A stretch of 64,000 bases of DNA from Macrobrachium rosenbergii (lineage: Eukaryota > Arthropoda > Malacostraca > Decapoda > Palaemonidae), in contig NC_089768.1 of NCBI RefSeq assembly GCF_040412425.1, positions 2,042,501-2,106,500 on the forward strand. Reading direction: 5' to 3'. A program made the translations under genes and the position numbers. Below, piece by piece: positions 1-16,460 of this stretch (position 1 is its first letter; each line of letters begins with the position of its first letter). The notes under the pieces are model-generated. The model did not search any database, was not told the DNA's origin, and saw only the letters and a program-made list of their open reading frames with translations.

Positions 1-9
1 ACTGCAGCT

Positions 10-736
10 TTAAGGACTGCTCTCATGACGCACTTCCAAAGTCACTGGGGTTGAGTTCTTAGAGCCTTTACATGTAATCTTACAAACACGAATAAGCTTT
101 ACTACCCCCACAACAAGAATTATCAGTAAAATAGCTATTAAGACAATTAAAATTGTCGGCATAATATATTCCTGATACTCGAACATCACGGAATCGTCAA
201 TGTCTTCCAACGGTGGAACCGTCATTGGCACCTTGGTTGTAGGTACCTCCACTACCAAATGCTCGTTATGCGTATGACGCATAATTATCTTCTCGGAACT
301 GTTGAATACAGCACGGCTAAGTACGAGAAATTCCGTAGACATCACACGGCATGCAGCATCAAACAGCTTGGACTCTTGAAGAACGAATGTCGTCGACTTG
401 TTGCTCTGGCACATCATTGTAACTGCATACTCCTTGTAAAAACACAGCAGGAAGAGTACTGGTGGACTCAATGTGGTAATCTCGCAGGAACTGTCTAAAG
501 TCACATTCTGTCGGAGTCTGTCTATGAACTAATGATAATTCACAACCACCCACAGACACAACTCGCAACTGGAAAATACTACTGTCACACACACACTTCT
601 CTCTAACTAAAGCACAACTTGTCTTATAATCAACTCCCGAACCTTGATACTGATCTCCCAAAATGAACATGGTCTCTAATCTATCCCATGTCACTACTGA
701 GTCTCCCAAAAACACTCGAAAAAGGTCTAATAACAA
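10..736 (-). pseudogene. Env-like membrane protein ORF (third ORF of the Ty3/gypsy element), frameshifted
   Basis: Two overlapping open frames (736-359 and 504-10) lie downstream of the integrase on the same strand. The second ends in about 24 strongly hydrophobic residues (roughly 94-165 nt) followed by a short basic tail, the layout of a type I membrane glycoprotein with a C-terminal anchor. Two N-glycosylation sequons, NKS and NSS, lie on the predicted outer side. The first frame is cysteine-bearing and would form part of the ectodomain. No furin site or fusion peptide was recognised, and the N-terminal part is missing or unreadable. Position after integrase and the single anchor suggest an env-like gene of the errantivirus type; this is an inference from place and topology, not from sequence similarity. 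The frame change near 360-500 means this copy is probably not functional. Confidence 0.55.
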
Positions 737-1525
737 AAAGGTTTCATGTTACTGAACCAAACAAAACCACTAATGCAAAAGTAAACACTCACAATGTGAA
801 CTAATTCCAAGTTTGTATCTCAGAATAATCACAGTCAACTCACTATTAAGCACAACAACTCTACGGAACTCACTCACAAAAAAATTCTATCCAAACAGAA
901 AAAAAAAATACTCGAGAATCTTATCCGAACACTAAAAGGTATCACATCTCGTAAAAGACATGAAAGTTCTACTCCGGTTAGCAAATATTTCGCAACACCT
1001 GACTAACTCTCAACAAAATAGCAATTGACGTAATGGCAATCGCTCCCACGATCTTAACAACTACAATTACTCACAATACAGCTCCCTTAATTTAAAAAAA
1101 AAAAGAAACTGGAAAAAAAATCCAAATACTCAAATACGATCTCCCAACCCGAAAAAAAAAGATCAGACTTGTTCGGTCCGATATACTAAGTACCTCCCCA
1201 AAAAAAAATCCTAAACAACACACACATTGCGTCAGATGATGAAACACATCATAACACAATAACACACTAACACACGGGTCAAATCTCGTATGAAACTAGC
1301 CCATGTCTCAACTTCTAAAATCATTCGAAAACAAATGATTAAGAACTTCAACATCTAAAATGAACAAGAGACAAAAAAAAAAAAAAAAAAATGTCATATA
1401 TATACAAATATCAACCCACTTATCCCCCTAACTATATACAAACGTTCCATTACATCCCAACTTTCTTTAACTTCGAAATATGGGTCAATTTCGTCACTCC
1501 AGTGTTTACATCTTTAACTACAAAT
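737..1525. other. Non-coding gap between integrase and env-like ORF
   Basis: No long frame is readable on the element strand. The stretch holds several A-runs on the plus strand (near 898, 1,090, 1,155, 1,200 and an 18-base run near 1,375), so the element strand is T-rich here. It may hold the decayed start of the third ORF. Confidence 0.4.
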
Positions 1526-2540
1526 CTATTCCCTCTTTTTGATCTCTACAATCTCAAAAGGTCCGTGGAACTTCGGACTTAATTTATAATTCAGATCATT
1601 CCGAACATTCACTTTAACAAACACTCTATCACCCATCGAAAAAGCTACTCCCCTCGATTTCGCGTTACTTTTCTCTACCATTGCACGCGAACTAAGTTCA
1701 AGTTCTTTACTGATACGTGCAAATCTTTCTCTCGCTGTATTTATCAATGAAGTGACCGTAACATCACCCTGAACACACTCTGGTAACAAATCAAAAGGTC
1801 CTTTCAACTTGTATCCATACAAAGCTTCTGCTGGAGATATCTTAATTGTGTCATTCATCATAGTATTGATACTATATCGCACTTCATCCAAAGATCTGTC
1901 CCAATGTGTATCGGAACCTCCCACCGTCATGCGCAAAGCTTCGATTACTTTCCGATTCGCCCTCTCACACAACCCATTCGCTTCAGGTCTATACGGGATT
2001 ATAGATACTTTCTTTATCCCCAACAAATTAGCAAGACCGTCTAAAGTCTTATTAATAAACTCCCTACCATTGTCTGTGATCAGACATTCAGGAACACCAT
2101 ATCGACAAATTATCCCCTTAAAAAACGCTATAGCAACTTCCTCAGCTGATTTGTATTTCAGTGGGAAAATCTCGACAAAGCGAGTCAACTCATCAACAAC
2201 TACTAATAAATGTCTATAACCATAAGCGGACTCTGAGAAGTTACCCAGAATATCCATATGCACTCTCTGAAACGGCCTATGTGGTATGGGATATGAACCC
2301 AAACGACACGACACTGTCGTCGCTGGCTTATTCGCATTGCAAATAGCGCACTTCTTCACAAAGGCTTCTACTGCGGAAAACATATTTTTCCAAAAGAACT
2401 TTGACCTGACGTTTTCATACGTCTTGTCTACACCAAATGAGGAGAACCAAATTTACAATGTACAATGTCTAGAACTTGTGGTACTAGACTCTCTGGCACG
2501 ATGATTTGTGTAATCTCACCCATGCTTCGAGTACTTCATA
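1526..2540 (-). pseudogene. Ty3/gypsy integrase (HHCC zinc finger plus DD35E core)
   Basis: An open frame from 2,383 to 1,526 (285 codons) carries the CxxC half of the zinc finger (CAIC), then the catalytic triad: D in HMDILGNF (residue 44), D in LITDNGREF (104) and E in PEANGLCERANR (140), giving the D,D-35-E spacing of retroviral and Ty3 integrases. A C-terminal region ending KFHGPFEIVE resembles the usual SH3-like segment. The two histidines of the HHCC finger are readable just upstream (about 2,440-2,490), but in another frame, so an indel near 2,440 separates them. The enzyme would insert the reverse-transcribed DNA into host chromosomes. Domain call is certain; activity of this copy is doubtful because of the frameshift. 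Confidence 0.93.
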
Positions 2541-2734
2541 AGTTATACTTAACTTTTCTCACCAATAAATTATTCTCCAACTCTAGACCAGAAAAAGGCA
2601 ACTTATACCCTTTCTTCGGTGAAACTCCCTTAAGAAATGCCTTAGCATCTGACAACAATTTATCTTCATCTTGCTTTTGTTCCAGCAAGCCTATGTCCCA
2701 AGTGACATTTTCACCCGTAATATAACACACTGCG

Positions 2735-3633
2735 TTACTTTCTCACTATCACGAATAACAATCTCTCCCGAGACTGCCGACTCACTATTTCTCCCGAAGT
2801 ATGCACTGTAGGAACGTGTATGTCCTCTACATGCGATCTCTCAGAACTACTAATATCAGAGACATTAGACACCAAATATTTACTCTCTTCTCCCACACAG
2901 GATTCGGTGTGTATTTCCTCATCCTCGACCGGAAAATATCTGCTCAATGCATCTGCAACTACATTATGCTTACCTTCAATGTATTTGAGGTTTGCATCAA
3001 AATCTCTCAATGTTAGGAACCAACGTGCTCTCTTGGGCGACAAATTTGGCTTATTAAAAGCTCTAACAACGGTTGATGATCTGTAAAAATCTCAACTTTA
3101 TTTCCCAACAACAACATCTTAAAATGAACAAGGCTAGAGACGACTGCGAAAGCCTCCTTGTCCACAACTGACATCAGCCTTTCGTTACTACCACGTGTTT
3201 TGAACTTTCTGCTATAAAAAGCAATTGGGTGTAATTTCCCCTCAAATTTCTGCATCAAACACGCACCTATACCTTCCTGACTCGCGTCAGTCACTAAGGT
3301 GAACGGTTGACTAAAATCTGGAAACTTCAAAACTGGTGGGTTCACCAAAGCGTTCTTAAGCTTCTCAAAAGCTAATTGTTGACTATCACCCCAAACAAAC
3401 TTAACGTCTTCTCGTAACAAATCTGTCAATGGAGACGCTATTGTAGAAAAATTCCGCACAAAACGGCGAAAGAAACCCGACATACCTAGGAACGAACGAA
3501 TCTGTTTCCTGGTTTTGGGAACTGGAAAATTCACAATGGCTTTAACTTTCTCATCATTCACTCTAACTCCCTCTTTAGAGATAACATGTCCTAAATAGAC
3601 AATTTTTCTCTTCAGAAACTCACATTTGGCCAA
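2735..3633 (-). pseudogene. RT thumb/connection and RNase H domain
   Basis: The frame 3,633-3,013 starts with the RT thumb (CEFLKRKIVYLGHVIS) and continues through FLGMSGFFRRFV into RNase H with VTDASQEGIGACL, DKEAFAVV and IFTDHQPL. A 1-base loss in a T-run near 3,055 shifts the reading to the 3,043-2,735 frame, which finishes RNase H with KHNVVADALSR. The Asp/Glu residues expected of RNase H are visible. A further small insertion near 2,760 leads to a linker frame (2,730-2,536). The role is removal of the RNA strand during reverse transcription. Typical Ty3/gypsy layout; inactive as read. Confidence 0.92.
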
Positions 3634-4791
3634 TTTGACCTTTAACCCAGCGAAACCGTAATCGCTTGAGGACTTCTTTTAACACCTTTAGATGTTCTTC
3701 AATTGTATCTGTGCATATGAGAATATCATCCATGTACACAAACACCGACTTTCCTAACAAGCCATGAAGTACTGTGTTAACCAGTCTAGTAAATGTTATT
3801 GGGGACCCTTGTAATCCAAAAGGCATCCTATTAAACTCGTAATGTCCCTTTGGTACCGAAAATGCTGTATATTTACGGCTACTCTCACAAAGGGGAACCT
3901 GTAAAAACCCTTGCATAAGATCTATAGATGAATATATATTCTTGCCACCGATCTCAACAAACAAATCAGGCAAACAAGCTACCGGATATCTATCTGGGCA
4001 TGTTTTTTCATTCAATTTACGAAAATCTACACAAACTCTGATACTACCGTCTTTCTTAGGAACTGCAAGCAAAGGAAAATTAAACGGAGAATTGACGGTC
4101 TGATAATGCCTTCCGACTCCCACTTCTGAACTTCTTTTTCTACTTCTTCTCTGATCTTAAAAGGAATTCGATATGCTGGAATATATATGGGATTTGTACC
4201 CTTTTCTAGGCGGATTGAATGTTCTAAAACATCTGTAACTCCTAATTTATCTCCCTTCAAAGCAATGATATCTAGATATTCTTTCAACACTTTCTCTACT
4301 TTATCTGAATATTCAGGATAATCAACTTTAGCCAAATGTTCATGTAGAACCTGACTTCGGAACTGTTGCTCCTCGTTAGGAAACATATTCCCGTCTCCAC
4401 AAAAACTCACTAATTTATGCTCTTCATTAAACTCTTCAAAATCAATTACATAAGTACCCTTGTGATATTTTTTCACTGAGTCTTGATAGCTAACTAATTC
4501 TACTGAAGTCACGCCTGCGACTGAAATTTCATTCACTGACACCGTACTCACAACGTCTTTGAATTTCTCGGTTCCTTCAACAACGCACACTTGAGAAGGA
4601 AACTTTTTCTCTTTCAGCGACACTTTAACTAATGTAGGAACTCGCGGTTGCAATTCAACATCTTCCAACAAAAATCCTTTGAAAGATCTTTGCGGAATAT
4701 CTTCACTCTCTAATGACTGTGTTACACATGTCTCAGACTGTGTCTTAAGTTTCTCACAAGTTTTTTCCTGTGTATATATGGAACAAAACAA
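3620..4791 (-). pseudogene. Ty3/gypsy reverse transcriptase with N-terminal linker
   Basis: The frame 4,791-4,027 holds a linker and the RT entry motif (IPAYRIPFKIREEVEKEV, EGIIRPS). After what looks like a single A lost near 4,110, the frame 4,123-3,620 carries the palm: VPKKDGSIRVCVDFRKLN, SSIDLMQGFLQVPL, FSVPKGHYEFNRMPFGL and the catalytic VYMDDILI box. One extra C near 3,645 moves the reading into the thumb/RNase H frame. All key RT motifs are intact; only small indels break the gene. Confidence 0.95.
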
Positions 4792-5168
4792 CCTGACTCA
4801 CCTATTGTAATCCCCTGAACTCCCGTAAGAATGTTGATGTTATGTCGCATACAAGAAGGGTGTCCTAGCAAAACCATTTCACCTAAGGCTAATCCTTCTA
4901 TGACCAAAAATGATTCTACTATTGTCTTTCCGCCGATACAAAGCGTAAGAAATGACGAACCTAAAATATTCAGTTTCCTCGCTTGTACATCACACACTGT
5001 CTCACTAGAAGGGACTAATTTGCACTCTGGAAACCTCGAGTGAAAAAGGTCAGCATTTACTAAGTTAACTGAGCTACCAGAATCAATGAAAATAGAAATT
5101 TCATTGCCATTAGAGAATCCACGTACAATCGGCCTAGGTTCTAGTGACTCTAAGACCTGATTGCTCAT
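4722..5168 (-). pseudogene. Retroviral-type aspartic protease
   Basis: Begins MSNQVLESL. The active-site segment IFIDSGSSVNLVN contains the DSG triad of retropepsins, and a later LLGHPSC stretch is the usual hydrophobic-G flap-side motif. The protease would cleave Gag and Gag-Pol. It lies directly after gag in a different frame, 23 bp downstream of the gag stop, consistent with a frameshift-expressed pro-pol or simply with the indels seen elsewhere in this copy. The frame is lost near 4,790 in a T-run, where it should pass into the RT linker. Confidence 0.85.
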
Positions 5169-5190
5169 TATCCTGTGTCCGTTTTCGAAC

Positions 5191-6231
5191 TTATCTTGTG
5201 AAAATTCTGCTGTTCCTTTGTGTATCTAGAACTTGCATCATGTGGAATTCTCCTGTCATATCTAGAAAAACCTCCCCGTGACTTCCTGAATAATCTCTAC
5301 TCTTTGTGGCTGGGCAAAATCTCCATCCATGATCTGAAGATTTGCAAACTGAACAATATCTCACTCTGCAATTTGATTTACTATGGCCTATTTTATCACA
5401 ATTAAAACAACGTATCGTTGTGACTGATCTCTCTGGAATTTTCTTCGATTCTACTCGTGCACATGTCTTCGCTGTTGCATCATTTCCCGAATGCGAGCGA
5501 CTATCATTATTCTGTGGTTTGGAAACCGCAGCTGACATCTTTTTGCACCTCCCTGTACAAAACTACTGTCCAGTGTCGGGCATTTTGCTAGATTTTTGTT
5601 AATCTGTGCAAACAAAAAGGATTCGTCTGTATCCTGATCAATTCTCTTATCAAAACTATCTACAATTACATCTGGGACCGACGTTAAAAGGCAAGCAAAG
5701 TGTAACAATCTTTCAAAATTATCTAAGGAGATATTATTTCCAGTTACCCATGGAGAACCTGTTATAGATTTCTTTAACTCAACTACTGCATCAAATAAAT
5801 TCGCACTGTATGTGACTAGTGAATCATTGCCCTTCTTTATTTTGAGAAACTCTCAAAATTCCGAACTGCACATTCACGTTGAACTCCGCCATAAGTAGCT
5901 CGAGAAATTTCTGCAGTTCATTCCAAGTTTTACACCTTCTGAACCCGAAACTGCGTGCTCGTTTCCCAATATCTCCTTTATCTAAATCCAGAAATGATTT
6001 AGCCTCTGTTAAAGCTTCAGCGCCATTCGTAATTTTCTTGGAATTCAGATAATTGTTCACTGACTCAATGAAAGTTTCTATATTTTGGGTTGGCTTTCCG
6101 TCAACTAACCCTTTAAAATTTGTAATTCCCACGCTAATGTTCGTCACTTTATGCACCACAATTGATTGGGATGTGCTTGCTGCATCGTCCGGCATTTTGT
6201 GAGTAATCACACGCCCTGAGCGTAACAACAT
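5191..6231 (-). pseudogene. Ty3/gypsy gag: capsid region and two CCHC zinc knuckles, frameshifted
   Basis: The likely start is the ATG at 6,231 (MLLRSGRVITHK); longer frames rely on a non-ATG codon. The first part (to 5,824) is a capsid-like helical region. A central part is readable in another frame (5,708-5,451), and the C-terminal part (5,538-5,191) carries two knuckles, CFNCDKIGHSKSNC and CSVCKSSDHGWRFC, both C-x2-C-x4-H-x4-C. These bind the element RNA during particle assembly. At least two frameshifts separate the three parts. Nucleocapsid call is firm; the capsid call rests on position. Confidence 0.85.
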
Positions 6232-6772
6232 AAAAAGAGAAACCAAAAGAACACTAGAGAAAGGCAAAAGTTACCCCTCTAAAAGAAGAACAGAAAATGG
6301 AGTTCTGCGCAACTTACGACAATGGGGTACTTACCAATTTTGAAACAGAAAACGGAGTACCTATCTCTCAACAGAAAACAGAGCTGTGTGCAACCTGTGA
6401 CGTCACCCACTCGAAGACGAAGCAAAAAAACACCAGCGTGATTTTTGTTGAATCATCACTTTGCGTAATTAACTCACAATCGCCACTATTCACACTTATT
6501 TGGGTATTTTGTTAACCCCAAAATTGCTCTAGAGATCATCCAGATCTATTTCACAACTCCCCACTCCCAGTACTCGAATAGAAACGGAAAAAAAGAAAGG
6601 TTCCCGTGATTTCACACGTAATCACGACCTACTCAGTCATTCAACACTGACCCGAAACTCGATCTCTTAAGCTCTTAGGTGAAGTCACGCCACGGCCCAG
6701 TCCTTGGGCATCAACGTTACCAATTAGTCTATTAGCAATCTCCTCTTTCGCCATCATTAAAGACATTAAAAT
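6232..6772. other. Leader region of the Ty3/gypsy element with a short imperfect direct repeat
   Basis: No long frame on the element strand. Around 6,290-6,330 and 6,370-6,405 a segment of about 35 bp is repeated imperfectly (core acagaaaa..ggagttctgcgcaac against acagaaaa..agctgtgtgcaac). I could not identify an LTR end or tRNA primer site. Confidence 0.4.
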
Positions 6773-6870
6773 CATGCTGCCACCATTTAAAATCAAAAGA
6801 CACCGCTGCCGCCATTTAAATCAGACACCGCTGCCAACCATTAAATTCTAACACCGCTGCCAACCAATTA
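6773..6870. repeat. Four-copy imperfect tandem repeat (about 25 bp unit)
   Basis: The core acaccgctgccaaccattaa, or a variant of it, recurs at about 6,773, 6,800, 6,825 and 6,851. It lies upstream of gag on the element strand, so it could belong to the element leader or LTR. Confidence 0.7.
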
Positions 6871-6971
6871 TTCAAAACACTTTTTGAAAGTGTACGCTAC
6901 GGCAACACTTACATCTATCTTTCTTCAGGAAAAAGACGTATAAGATTCTCTCTCTCTCACTTCATCTCTTT

Positions 6972-6977
<6 letters not shown>

Positions 6978-7024
<47 letters not shown>
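6978..7024. repeat. (CT)n microsatellite
   Basis: Uninterrupted CT dinucleotide run, followed by a short TCTC-rich stretch. Confidence 0.97.
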
Positions 7025-12090
<5,066 letters not shown>

Positions 12091-12119
12091 TACATATAAA
12101 TACTTATATATTTTTATAA

Positions 12120-12690
12120 ATAAACTGCTTTAAAAATTTAAAACATTTATAAAACAAAAAGTAAAATTGAACTTGAAAGAGAACATCTAACTGTCCCAGG
12201 TAGGCCAGGCAATTCAAAATAACGATCACAGCAAAGAAACAGATGGCGCCCTTTTACGAACGGCTGGAGAAAAACAAACAAAAAACAAAATATGCCTATG
12301 GCACTAGGGACCTAAACCTCAGAGAGGGTTTTCACTCAATAATCTTGGTACTGGTGGCCTTTAAAAAGCGACCTTTACACCATGCATTCGTCGATGTCTT
12401 TGTCAAGGTCGGATCCAATGGCTTTAAAATCATTTAAAAAGAGGGTACCACAAATCTTAGAACGCCGAACATTGAGGTTCAGAGAGAGACAGGCCACCTG
12501 AGAAGCTGACACCTTGGTGGGAGCAGAAACGGTCTTCTTCCAACGTGTTCCTTTCTCTGGGACAGGTTGACTTTTGCTTGGTTTCTTCGTCTGATAAAGA
12601 ACGGAATTAGTGAATTGGGAAGAACTGCAGATTTACAGTTGTCAAGACTCATGATCCGAATTAAATTCATAAATGACTTTTAAAACGCTT
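12120..12690 (-). mobile_element. Penelope-like element, 3' fragment (GIY-YIG endonuclease region and tail), reverse strand
   Basis: Read on the reverse strand, 12,690-12,440 matches the endonuclease region of the forward copy at 14,150-14,450. Shared blocks include ctgctcccaccaaggtgtc, aagatttgtggtacc and the segment around gaatttaattc. The tail at 12,128-12,210 matches the forward tail at 14,675-14,750 (gaacttgaaag, taaaacattta). Many substitutions and indels and no usable frame: an old, 5'-truncated copy. Its 3' end abuts an (AT)n array. Confidence 0.75.
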
Positions 12691-13358
12691 GTCATGGGAA
12701 GTCCGATTCTTGTTAAAGCTACATAATTGAACTAATAACTTTTCTGTATTTTTGTTTTCTTTGTTTCATTCTCCAGCCACCACTTACGGGATATGCAATT
12801 ACCAAGTCTAGATTAAGCCAAATTATTATATTGTTAGCATTAGCCGAATTGTCCCAGTAAGTCTCGGGATTTAGGCAAGAGAAATTTTTTTAATACTCTG
12901 GTATTCTTATGCCTAGCGCTCACTGTTTGGGGAGAACCGCTGTGTTTTTGTATTTAATACCATCTTAACAAGTAGAGATTTTTTCTGAACCGAGTTGGTG
13001 ACGCTTTATCATAAAGTCTTTATTCCTTGAATATTCTTTGTTATAAAATGCACTCAATTACCCTCAACTGGCGACCTTTGAAATTAACGCCTAATTTGAG
13101 GTTAACTGTTGGCTTCAAGAGACAGGTTACGTGTATTCTTGGCCTGCAAACCGTGAAATTTACGAAATTAAAAACAATAACTGATCAGCCAAGACACATC
13201 ATGAATAATATACCCAAGATACATACATATATATACATATATATACATACATATATATAAATACATTATATAAACTTGCATATATTTAGTTCCATTTATA
13301 ACATATACCAATAATTATTTTAATGTAAAAATATATATATTTCATATATATATGTTCT

Positions 13359-13389
<31 letters not shown>

Positions 13390-13476
13390 TCTACGTTGAA
13401 GTCCTGTTTACCAATGCCTGTTGAGGATAAGATCAAGATTATTCTTGACCAAACTGTTTCATTTCACATGATTTTC
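12691..13476. other. Unrecognised DNA between the two Penelope-like fragments
   Basis: A+T-rich, with a few short ATAC/AT runs near 13,220-13,390. No gene or element recognised. Confidence 0.4.
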
Positions 13477-13632
13477 TTTTAACGGTTGGAAAATTATTTA
13501 AACAATTTTAGAATTGGCCATACTTTTTAATGTCACTTGTTTACAATGGGAAAACTTTTTAAAATTAAAAGCCCTTTAAAACATTTACAAATACAAAAAT
13601 TAAAACGAACTTGAAAGGAACACCTACCAAGG
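13477..13632 (-). repeat. Inverted copy of the Penelope-like 3' tail
   Basis: This stretch (ggttggaaaattatt ... aacttgaaaggaacacctacc) is the reverse complement of the tail at about 14,675-14,805, with roughly 85% identity by eye. It ends exactly where the forward RT frame begins. Penelope-like elements are known for such partial inverted terminal copies. Confidence 0.8.
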
Positions 13633-13639
13633 TCCCCGT

Positions 13640-14585
13640 AGTTTCCACCCTTTATTTTATAAAAGATATGTGGACGACACCTTTGCCCTGTTTAAACGCG
13701 ATTTTAATGCAGATTCCTTTTTAGAATTCATTAATGCCCAACATCCCAATATTAGGTTTACAGTTGAGAAAGAAACTCGTAACTCTCTATCATTTCTTGA
13801 CTTACGCATCACCGAGGAAAATAATGGGTTTCAAACCAGCATTCACAGGAAAAATACTTTTACAGGTTTGGGCACCAATTTTTATAGCTCATGTAATTTC
13901 AATTTTAAGTTGAATTCTCTCTCTACCCTCCTCCACAGGGCGTATTCTCTGACTTCCAGCTGGACAGCCTTTCATAAAGAAGTAGAGTTCTTGGCTAGTA
14001 ATTTTTTTCGCAACAATTGTTTTCCATCCCACTATTTCCATCGAGTACTTATTAAGCTCTTAACCGCAAAACGAAACAACCTATTCCCACATATACCGGT
14101 CCCAAATTATGTATTTATGCTAAGTTCCCTTTCCTTCATGACAAAAGTTTTAAAAAGAAATGTATGAATTTAATTCATCATGAATTACCAGCTGTAAATA
14201 TGAAGTTGATTCCACGAAATCCTCTAAATATCCGTTCTTTTTCAGAGTGAAGGACACACAACATCCAACATTATCTATAAATATACCTGTCCCAGATGTA
14301 GTCTGGGAACCTACGTTGGATGTACTAGGAGGCTTCTCAAGGTCTGTTTCTGCTCCCACCAAGGTGTCAGCTTCAGGACGGGTTGCATATTGTCCAATCC
14401 CGAAATATCCAATGTTCGGAACCATTCCAAGATTTGTGGTACCAGCTTGGATATAAATGATTTTAAAATTATTGATCTGCCTGTAAGGACGACGAGTTGA
14501 TGGTGTTGGAGTCGCTTTTTATAAAAACTAAAGTTACCAACACTAAACACCCAATCGTCGTCCACACAACTGTTTATAGCATAAC
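13640..14585 (+). pseudogene. Penelope-like reverse transcriptase (C-terminal part) and GIY-YIG endonuclease
   Basis: The frame opens with the RT catalytic motif RYVDDTFALF at 13,664 and continues with FLEFINAQHPNIRFTVEKE, SLSFLDLRI and FQTSIHRKNTFTGLG, the pattern of Penelope RTs. It has lost the fingers and first palm motifs (5' truncation). After a frame change near 14,160, a second frame from about 14,263 reads IIYKYTCPRCSLGTYVGCT, the zinc-binding insert and YVG strand of the PLE GIY-YIG endonuclease, then CSHQGVSFRTGC. After another shift near 14,490 the tail LMVLESLFIKTK follows. This endonuclease nicks target DNA to prime reverse transcription. Family assignment is firm; the copy is dead. 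Confidence 0.9.
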
Positions 14586-15853
<1,268 letters not shown>

Positions 15854-16452
15854 CCTCCCTCACCAAGGAACTGCTTTCAAGTCGTAGGTTGGGGGCGGAA
15901 AAGGGCGCCCTTGTGATGATGAAAGGCCGCAGTTGAGTTTCCGCTCGCTTTTTGGGACTTGCAATTCCCACTTGCAATCTTTGATGGCCACGTGGGTGGG
16001 GGTACGGAGCAAAGGGCAGTTAACTTCCACGTGGCGACGAGGGAAAGAAGGGCAGGGAGCGAGGTCTGCACTCGTGACCTCTTGGCTTAAACTCGCGACT
16101 GTGTGTGAGAGCGAGCTTCTCGCGCCCTGACCTTTTATTGCTTCTGGACAGGGGTAGAGTTGGGGGGGCTGATGTCCTGACCGGGTCACGCTTCTGTATC
16201 AAAGGAAACGGCTGATGTCCTGCCCGGGTCACTCTCCTGTACCAAAGAGAACGGCGCAAGCCAGTTTATTGCCCCAGGCGAGAATTAAATCTTTTGAGCG
16301 TCTCTTATAACCCTGACTTCCACTGGTTGAAACTAACCCGAACCAGTATTCACTACCTCTCACAGGTTCAAAATAGACAGAGGCCTATCTATCGGCTGAG
16401 CAAAGCAGAAAGGCGGGCGCTTTCATAGCATATTTTGGCGCTAATCTTTACA
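15854..16452 (-). repeat. 3' LTR of the gag-protease-only LTR element
   Basis: 599 bp matching 22,059-22,647 with about 25 differences by eye, some seven of them indels. On the element strand it starts TGTAAAGATTAGCGCC, the expected TG start, directly after a purine-rich tract. Its other edge (near 15,854) does not match the right copy beyond cctccctcacc, so the outer end is uncertain. Confidence 0.93.
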
Positions 16453-16460
16453 GCTCCCCT
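16453..16460 (-). promoter_or_regulatory. Polypurine tract
   Basis: On the element strand AGGGGAGC lies immediately before the TGTAAAG start of the 3' LTR. This is where plus-strand DNA synthesis of LTR retrotransposons is primed. Confidence 0.7.

Larger units (their letters stand above)
1..6975 (-). mobile_element. Ty3/gypsy-type LTR retrotransposon with env-like third ORF; 3' end outside window
   Basis: Read right to left, the order is gag with two zinc knuckles, aspartic protease, reverse transcriptase, RNase H, integrase, then an ORF ending in a membrane segment. RT-RNase H ahead of integrase is the Ty3/gypsy order, and a third membrane-protein ORF is typical of errantivirus-like members. 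The coding frame shifts near 5,540-5,830, 4,790, 4,110, 3,645, 3,055, 2,740 and 2,440. Most shifts look like 1-2 base indels, and the stretches between them are largely open. The 3' LTR must lie left of position 1. I could not find a convincing 5' LTR or primer-binding site, so the right boundary is only placed at the (CT)n tract. Element identity is secure; its limits are not. Confidence 0.9.
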
